Source of the DNA: Sternotherus odoratus
Taxonomy: Eukaryota; Chordata; Testudines; Kinosternidae
Direction of reading: 5' to 3'
Assembly (NCBI GenBank): GCA_032164245.1
Contig: JAVMKO010000001.1
Coordinates: 251,233,644 to 251,297,643, forward strand
DNA: 64,000 bases
The notes under the pieces were generated by a model that was not told the DNA's origin, searched no databases, and saw only the letters and a program-made list of their open reading frames with translations. Position numbers and translations under genes: made by a program. This document shows positions 57,801 through 64,000 of this stretch, piece after piece (the first letter of the stretch is position 1; every line of letters begins with the position of its first letter).

Positions 57801-58469
57801 CAGCTGATTAATTTCTTTTTTTAACAATTGAATGAATAATAGCTTTACCAAGTATTTAACATTTCATGTTAGATGAGAAGGTGGCAGCATGATTCAGTAT
57901 ACCCCAGAGCCAACCAACACATTGAATTGGAAGAGACTTAGCAAAAATTTAGCAGAGGGGAAAAGCTGAATTTACCATCTTAGTCCGATCTAATTCTAAT
58001 TGGACTACGTGGACTCCAGTTGTCTTTGGGATTGATCAGGCTCATAGTTCACTGTAATATAAGGCTGCTGACAGTGTCTCAAAAGATAACTTAGGTTTGT
58101 GAAACATTTAAAATGTCTACATTGAAAGGTATAACTACCTTAGGGTCTCAAACATTTTTAAAAGTAATGAAATTCAGTTAATTGTTCTCTGACATCAAGA
58201 GGAGATAATAAGAATCTGTTGAGTAAATTGTCTAATCCTGTGTGAAAATGCTTCTCTTCCTGTTTCCTAAAATCTATGTAGTTAAAAGGTCTATGTAGTA
58301 ATATTATGTTCTTTGTGGGGTTAGGTATCATTTACTTTGAATGAAGATCTTGCAAGTATCCATGATATTGGAGGAAAACCTGCTTCAGTCAGTGCACCCA
58401 GAGAACATCCATTTCTTTTGCAAAGTGTGGGAGGACAGACGTTAACAGTGTTTACCGAAAGCTCAGCAG
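54297..58469 (+). CDS. GTF2F2: GTF2F2, TFIIF subunit beta / RAP30 (5' part, four exons)
   Basis: Coding exons 54297-54362, 56793-56866, 57351-57369 and 58325-58469 join in phase to 101 codons plus one base. The protein starts MSEKGELDLTGAKQNTGMWL, then VPKYLSQQW, SGRGEVGKLRIAK, NQGRTE and VSFTLNEDLASIHDIGG, KPASVSAPREHP, SVGGQTLTVFTES: the N-terminal dimerisation domain of RAP30. The human protein has 249 residues, so about 60 per cent, including the winged-helix DNA-binding domain, lies beyond the window. RAP30 pairs with GTF2F1 to form TFIIF, which escorts RNA polymerase II into the preinitiation complex in the nucleus. The start is fixed by homology and a GCCGCCATG context. The open sequence after 58469 shows no further exon to 64000, implying a long intron 4. 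Confidence 0.96.
54851..56792. other. GTF2F2 intron 1, nothing recognised
   Basis: No supported repeat with defined ends. A short self-complementary piece (CTGATTTTCACCGGTGTAAG with GGAAAATCAGGCCC) lies at about 56005-56042. Confidence 0.45.
56793..56866 (+). CDS. GTF2F2: GTF2F2 exon 2
   Basis: 74 bases between TTTTTTTTAG and GTAAGT: VPKYLSQQWTKASGRGEVGK and LRIA plus two bases of a Lys codon. Confidence 0.96.
57351..57369 (+). CDS. GTF2F2: GTF2F2 exon 3, 19-base microexon
   Basis: Between TTTTACAG and GTAAGT. It completes the Lys codon and encodes NQGRTE. Required by phase and by homology to the TQGRTE segment of RAP30. Confidence 0.92.
57474..57680 (+). repeat. MIR-type SINE
   Basis: GCCACTGTGTGACCTTGGAC, TGCCTCAGTTTCCCATCTGT, AAAATGAGGATAAT, then AAGCGCTTTGAGGTCTACTG and AAAAGTGCTATA: the conserved MIR core and 3' region, in sense orientation. 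Confidence 0.9.
58325..58469 (+). CDS. GTF2F2: GTF2F2 exon 4
   Basis: 145 bases between GGGGTTAG and GTAAAT: VSFTLNEDLASIHDIGGKPA through QTLTVFTESSA plus one base. The next exon is outside the window. Confidence 0.95.
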
Positions 58470-58522
58470 GTAAATTAGAATGAAAATTATTTGTTAATAT
58501 AATTCCTGTCATGCATATTTGT

Positions 58523-58636
58523 CAGCGGTTCTCAAACTTACCTGAAGCATGACCCTTTTTTCTTCAACTGTCCGGCGGCACGACCCTTGTATGGCCGCCG
58601 AAAAGCCGCCGAATTAATTACTTTTGAGAAACCCTG
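58523..58636. mobile_element. hAT-like MITE, 114 bp
   Basis: CAGCGGTTCTCAAAC at the left mirrors TTTTGAGAAACCCTG at the right. TSD not preserved. Confidence 0.6.
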
Positions 58637-59130
58637 GTGTAGATTCATAATCTCAGCATGATAGTTGGTTAAAAGGGCACCTTTAAACTGATAGATCTAA
58701 AATGAAGACCTTTCAGCTTTGTTTTAGGGTCACATGCATGCACATAACACTTCATTCTAGTTGACTGTTTTTCTTCTTTTAATTGAGTAAGGGCCTGAAA
58801 TATCTCCAGAAAGGATTGTATTGTACATTCCAGTGCTCGCCTGCTGAACAGATCAGAGAGGAAGAATGGAGTACAGTACAAAACCTTGGGGTTTCATCAG
58901 AACTTGTGCTTCTGATAGGATGACCCAGCAGAAAACTGCTGCTTTGTTCAACACTTCTTTTGGAGGAAGGGATAGATTTGTCAGGAATGTAGCTACAGTG
59001 TGATGAAAATCCAGTTTTGAATTATGTTCTTTTTTTTTCTGTCAGCCTTGATATAGTGTCTTGTTGACCAGTGAATATTAACTGTCATTCATCAAACTTT
59101 CCAGTTGTTCACTTTTTCAGAAGCGTAATA

Positions 59131-59326
59131 CAGATGCTCCTCGGCTTACGAAAATCTAAGTTACTCAAATCTGTGCTTACAGAAAAAGCTCAGTAAGCTA
59201 GAAATAGGTTGCTTTTTTTTCTTCTTCCACATAATGGTCGGAGATGCTTTTCTGACTTATGTAAAATTTGACTTATGCAAGGCGTTCTGGAACGGAACTC
59301 TTGCGTAAATCTTAGAAGAGCATCTG
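59131..59326. mobile_element. Mariner/pogo-type MITE, 196 bp
   Basis: CAGATGCTCCTCGGCTTACG mirrors CGTAAATCTTAGAAGAGCAT plus CTG, with TA on each side (59129-59130, 59327-59328). Confidence 0.8.
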
Positions 59327-60152
59327 TAGCAATGTGGTATTTGAAGCGCATGAAAAATAACTGTATTTTTGTCTATTGGATTCAAATTCCTTGACTTACA
59401 TTATGTGTAGATCACTGTTATTGTAGTAGCAATACATGGTAAGTGTGGTTCATTTTCAGGATACCATGTTCTATGAGCGTGTTAGGCCTAAATTATATGA
59501 TGGAAACCTCGAAATTATGATAGTGCCCTCCTTTTTGCTGCTCTCTTTCTTCTTGTGAATAGACAGTATATTTTCTCTTTGCTGGTTGGCTGTTCTGATA
59601 CTAAATTAATGTTATATAGTCCCTGAACTTTGTGCGCTGCAGATTTGTATATTGTAAATGTGCGGCAGCGTCATAGAAAATAAGTTGGAGGAAAGAAAGA
59701 CTGGATGCCTTGAAAGATTAGTAGAGGATATTTGTGGCTTCAGGCATCTTGGAATGTTTGGGAGTCCTCCAACAGGCAAATAACGTTTTATGATGCTTTC
59801 CCTCCCCTTTATGGGCAGGGTCAGAGGTGACTATGCATTTTGATACACTGGATTTTTAGATGGTTTTAATTCTTCATTTTCCATTCCTGCAAGGCTGGCC
59901 AGGAACTAGCTGCCCTTGTTGCATCTTGCCCAGATATCTGTGACTGTATCTTAGGGTGGATAAACACATTACTTGAATGTGGATGCTCAGCAGTGGAATA
60001 GTTAACCGTGACATTTGAAGTGTAATAATTAGGCTTCAGGATTGACACCTTATAAATATGCATGGGATCGCCCACAAGTCTCTGAGATACTATTTTGTTT
60101 TTTAAAAAAGGTAAAGGGACAGACCTACTTATTGCTATGAACTGCTGGGTAA

Positions 60153-60245
60153 TCCTAGAATCTCAGGGTTGGAAGGGACTTCAGGAGGTCATCTAGTCCA
60201 GTCCCCTGCTCAAAGCAAGACCAATCCCCAGCTAGCGATACAACA
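60153..60245 (-). mobile_element. CR1 LINE 3' fragment (reverse)
   Basis: TAGAATCTCAGGGTTGGAAG followed by GGACTTCAGGAGGTCATCTA and GTCCAGTCCCCTGCTCAAAG is the reversed CR1 3' end. Confidence 0.88.
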
Positions 60246-60752
60246 TACCTCTCCCTGTATGGCACATGTGTATGACTGCATTGTGTCTATCTTAAGGCAA
60301 TGAAATGGAAAATGTAAATTTCCGCATTAGAGTGGGTAATTATATGAGTGTGATTCCTATTACACTTTCCATCTGCTATCTGACTAGGTGTATCCTAGAG
60401 AATATCAAATAGATTAGACAATAAGGTGGGGTAAGAAAAAAATATCTGGGGAAAATACTGATTCTCATTTTTAATGGAGAAGAAGGTGTAGAAAGGCTTT
60501 TTGAGCCACTTTCTTCCCTGAATTATGTCTTGTGCAATCTTGGAGTATAAGCCAGACTAGAATTTGGCATTAATGTTTTAGCTAAATCTGAGGAGTCTTT
60601 CAAGATAAAATCATTTATCATCAACTTCACTTCTTATGAAGCACTGCTTCTTGTACACACACAATTCTGATCTCTCAGAATGGGTTATGTCCATTTGGAA
60701 GAGAAGGGAAGTCCACTGAATTGCTAAATATTCTCAGTTTTACATTCTAAAT

Positions 60753-61600
60753 TGTACTAAATAAAGACCAGCAGGATCTTATAAAGGGGAGAAGGCAAAT
60801 GCCACATTTATTGTAAGTACAGACAGACAAGACAAACAATTACTATTTTTCTCTACTACACACACACACTCATTCATTCATTCCTATGAAGTTCTGCAAA
60901 GTTGTTATAATTACCAGCTTAAACGTTGCTTATGACAAGCTACTGGCCAGGTAGCTTGTTTCACAAGGATCGGGCCGAGCCTTCGTCCCCCTGCAGTGGG
61001 ATGCCCTTGGAGATGTTCGCAGAACCAGACTCAGTTTCTTACTTGTCTGAGTTGGATTTTTATAGGAGTCTGTCCCTATTCAAGTGTATGGAAATTGCCT
61101 TGTCATGCCGTTGCAGCACTTGAAGTGATAATCAATCAGCAGATGGACCCCTTCATGACGACTGTGGGGTACATTCTCTATCTTCTTTCTTCATCTGGCG
61201 ATGGTTGCGCAGATCTAGGCCCACCCTTCAGGGTCATTTGGTTATCTTCATACTGCGCATTCTTCGGCCCAGCAATATTGAGAACAGTAGCTTGGCTGGT
61301 TCTGGTAACTTTGCTTTATTATTTAAACCATACATACATTTACATTCATTCTTCTATTAACTTAAACATACATCTTACTATCTTTACTCTTTTAGGTATT
61401 CTTTCTCTCACATATCTACTTTCAGGGCATACTGATCACAATAATCTGTTTGGCCCATTTATTACACAAATTCAGAAACAAACAGCAAAGCATAACAGGG
61501 ATAGCAGTTTCTACATACAGTTTTGCAAAGTCACTTACTTATTTTTTTTTTTTCTGAAAACAGACTTTCTGTTTTAGGTTGGCTGGTACAATTAGTTTAG
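60753..61600 (-). mobile_element. Possible LTR fragment (reverse)
   Basis: The left edge TGTACTAAATAAAG reads in reverse as an LTR end. CCACATTTATTGTAAG at about 60801 is a reversed AATAAA, and the following sequence is promoter-like. The right boundary was not found. The 193-residue frame at 60996-61577 lies in it and has no recognised domain. Confidence 0.3.
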
Positions 61601-63500
61601 CTTGGCCTTGCAAGTTACAACATAGGCTCATTTTAGTTATCACTGATTCTGATGCTTTCACTCTGAGCTAGAGAAACAGTATTTACTGTTCATTCTTATA
61701 TTTCATCTAGCTTTTATACAACAAAGTCAGTATAAAGTGCATAGTTAGTGGCAGACTGGGTGGGTTCCTTTAATATCCATTCAGTGCTTAGTATGCCAAG
61801 TCAATATAATGTATAATAAGACAAAACAAAATTGAATTGCTAGATAAATCGTATTTCTGTTAGGAAAGACAGCATAGTACACAGAAAACTGATTTACATT
61901 GTATACAGAAAGGTTGGTAGAATGGTTTAGTTTTCTGTAAATTGGAAACTAAATTCATATTACATTGGTGAAATCAGATGAATTTCTGTTTCATTCAGTT
62001 GTCAACACTAATATTTTTTTCTGATGTGATCTCTCCTTAGCAGTTTATATCATAATTGTTCTATCCTGCATTGTTTCTGAGTTGGAAAAAGTTATTCAAT
62101 TTCATACTTGTTCTTTAAGGGAAAAAAATTCTGCAAACTAGGGAAGGAATCTATATCCCTATGTCTTTTTGTTTTAGGAGCAGTGAGAAGTCCTCAACTT
62201 AAATTTTAAGAGCCAAGTTGATTAATAAACTAAGAGCTGCCCCAGCCACTATAGTTAAAGTTGTGAAATGGTTAATGTTCTGACGCCCTGTTTTTCAATC
62301 TCTTACAACTTTCTGTAATTTTTCAAGCTTGGTCTGCTTTAAAATGAATATTTGTTCAAACGTCCCAAAATAAGATTTAACTTTTTTTGCTTATAAGTGG
62401 GGGGAAAAACCCTTATTACTGGAAAAGTAAAAGAGAGCCATTGCAATCCTGTCTTGTACAATTGTAGTATCAAAATGGCATGGGATATTAAACTGAAATT
62501 TGGCATGGAAATAGCTACATTGAGAATGCACCTTTGGGTGTTTTGCTGGGGAAGTTAGTTTTGATTTAACCAAATTACAAGCCTTTGAAAATTGTCTTTG
62601 TGTATGATGCAAAGAATATCTTGTGTGACTTTTTTTTAAAACACACTAGCAATATTCTGAGTAAAGCTGGCTGCATCGTGTATTCATGTATGGCTAACTT
62701 AAAATTACATTTTTTTCTACAGTCTGAGTTAGTTGTGTATTCATCTGTGTGTGCCATAAGAGCTGAATCCATGAATATCATTTATGTGAAACTTAGTTCC
62801 ATCCTGATTCTGTAAAGTCTTAGCCTGTGTAATTCTACTCATATGAGTAGTCCACTGAAAGAAGCACTGACACACATCATTCCACTTCAGTCTATATATG
62901 CCACCTGCACTAGGATCATCTTTGATGCTCATCAGGTGGTGTGGTCGGAATCTATATGGGAATTCCTCTGTCTTCTATACCACATCAAGCTCAAGCTTCT
63001 TGCAATAGCCTTAAAAGCTCTAAATAGCCTTGAACCATGTCTTATGACGTAGACCCCCTAACACATTCCCCCCATGATGATGTCTCCCCTGGTGATGTCT
63101 ACATTGATACACAATTTGTCCATTTCCCACTGCAACAATCTGTGTGCTTTTTCCGTGACGCTTTCTATGTATGCAATGTAGTTTTCTGGGTTGGTTTGTA
63201 AAATCACTAATGTCTAATCTTTCCTGAAGACCTACTTTTCCCACAATGCCTATTTCATTATTTATCTTGTGTATAAAGTGCTAATTTATTGGAAGAGAGT
63301 GGCCTACAGACACTGGAGCTGAATCTAGAAATTACCATGACAAAAGATGTGGATTGAATTGTGGAGGGGGGTAAGGAGTTTATTGCCTTGTTTAATTTGA
63401 AAACAAATGTAATTAGCAAAATGGTACTTATCAGCCAGATTAGTTTGCTTGGGTATTGTTTCCCCCATGCACAAACTTCACAAAATGTCTTTCATTGTCG
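61601..63500. other. GTF2F2 intron 4, mostly unassigned
   Basis: AT-rich. 62830-63250 may be an old L2-like LINE piece (CACATCAAGCTCAAGCTTCT, TTAAAAGCTCTAAATAGCCT), with no defined ends. Confidence 0.35.
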
Positions 63501-63504
63501 TCCA

Positions 63505-63780
63505 ATGGCTGGGCTATACTGGGGGGATGGGGTGAGGAGGGGAGTGTCGACCTAAGATATGCAACTTCACCTTAGGTCAATTTACCTGGCCGTCCCCACG
63601 GCAACGTGTCGACCGCAGCCACTCCCTCGCCGACTTCGCTTACTCCTTCTGCTGAGGATGAGTACAGGCGTCGATTCGGAGATCGATTTATCGCATCTCG
63701 TCTAGATGTGATAAATCAATCACTGATGAATCGAGCACTACCCGCCGATCAGGTGGGTAATGTCGCAGTACCCTTAGAGT
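63505..63780. mobile_element. Harbinger-like MITE fragment
   Basis: GTGTCGACCTAAGATATGCA, CTTAGGTCAATTTACCTGGC and the GTCGA-rich CpG-containing interior resemble short Harbinger derivatives. The ends are incomplete; its frame (63606-63833) is not a recognised gene. Confidence 0.4.
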
Positions 63781-63844
63781 TGTGGATGCTCTTTGGAGCA
63801 GGGAACTCTATTTCCTCTATGTTTGGAAAGTAGCTAATGCGTTT

Positions 63845-64000
63845 CATAGAATCATAGGAACGTAGGGCTGGAAGGGACCTCAAGAAGTCGTCATATCCAG
63901 TCCCCTGTGCTGAGGCAGGACCTTAACAGGTGTTTGTCCAATTTTTTTTTTTTTAAATGTCCAGTAATGGAGATTTCACTCCCTTTGCAGTCTAGTCCAG
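63845..64000 (-). mobile_element. CR1 LINE (reverse), runs off the window
   Basis: CATAGAATCATAGGAACGTA followed by GGGCTGGAAGGGACCTCAAG is the reversed CR1 3' end; the copy continues past the window edge. Confidence 0.9.

Noticed and set aside
60996..61577. 193-residue frame in GTF2F2 intron 4
   Set aside because: It lies in LTR-like repeat sequence and has no catalytic motif; hydrophobic stretches come from T-rich composition.

Overview
The window is vertebrate nuclear DNA. It carries spliced genes with GT-AG introns, a CpG-island promoter, and a dense, layered mix of transposable elements (CR1 LINEs, hAT and Harbinger DNA transposons, pogo/mariner MITEs, a MIR-type SINE, LTR elements). 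CR1, abundant hAT and Harbinger copies, and the gene order GPALPP1 then GTF2F2 suggest a sauropsid, most likely a turtle. The species call is inference; the gene identities are read directly from exon translations.

Layout. 1-945: C/G-rich minisatellites whose strand flips twice. 1583-19037 (+): the last six coding exons of GPALPP1; its 5' exons lie outside the window. Its introns carry an 8-bp-TSD hAT element, nested MITEs, a CR1 tail, a solo LTR (10441-11084), a decayed retroelement zinc-knuckle fragment and a second hAT-like composite. 19038-53700: intergenic and almost entirely repeats. 53700-54850: CpG island. 54297 onward (+): the first four coding exons of GTF2F2 (RAP30, small subunit of TFIIF), whose later exons lie beyond the window.

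The intergenic core is the most informative part. A young non-autonomous LTR retrotransposon (30712-32386) has two LTRs that look identical, a tRNA-Leu-like primer site and a 4-bp target duplication. An old LINE with endonuclease, reverse transcriptase and RNase H remnants lies on the minus strand and is split in two by a 4.5-kb Harbinger transposon (35439-39970). That Harbinger element keeps an intact 458-residue DDE transposase. On the opposite strand it has a two-exon MYB/trihelix-like gene, broken near its C-terminus by one extra base. In the intron of the MYB-like gene, on the plus strand, is a third reading frame (38560-38856) with its own AATAAA. A decayed cousin at 40.8-43.5 kb has the same three-gene layout and a recognisably homologous third frame. 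This third, BEN-domain-like protein is the best candidate for an undescribed component in the window.

Two more Harbinger remnants (22.6-23.5 kb and 48.5-49.8 kb) and two adjacent pogo-like elements (47.2-48.4 kb) with GC-rich repeat cargo complete the picture. Repeat family names are by-eye assignments from termini, TSDs and motifs; no database was searched.
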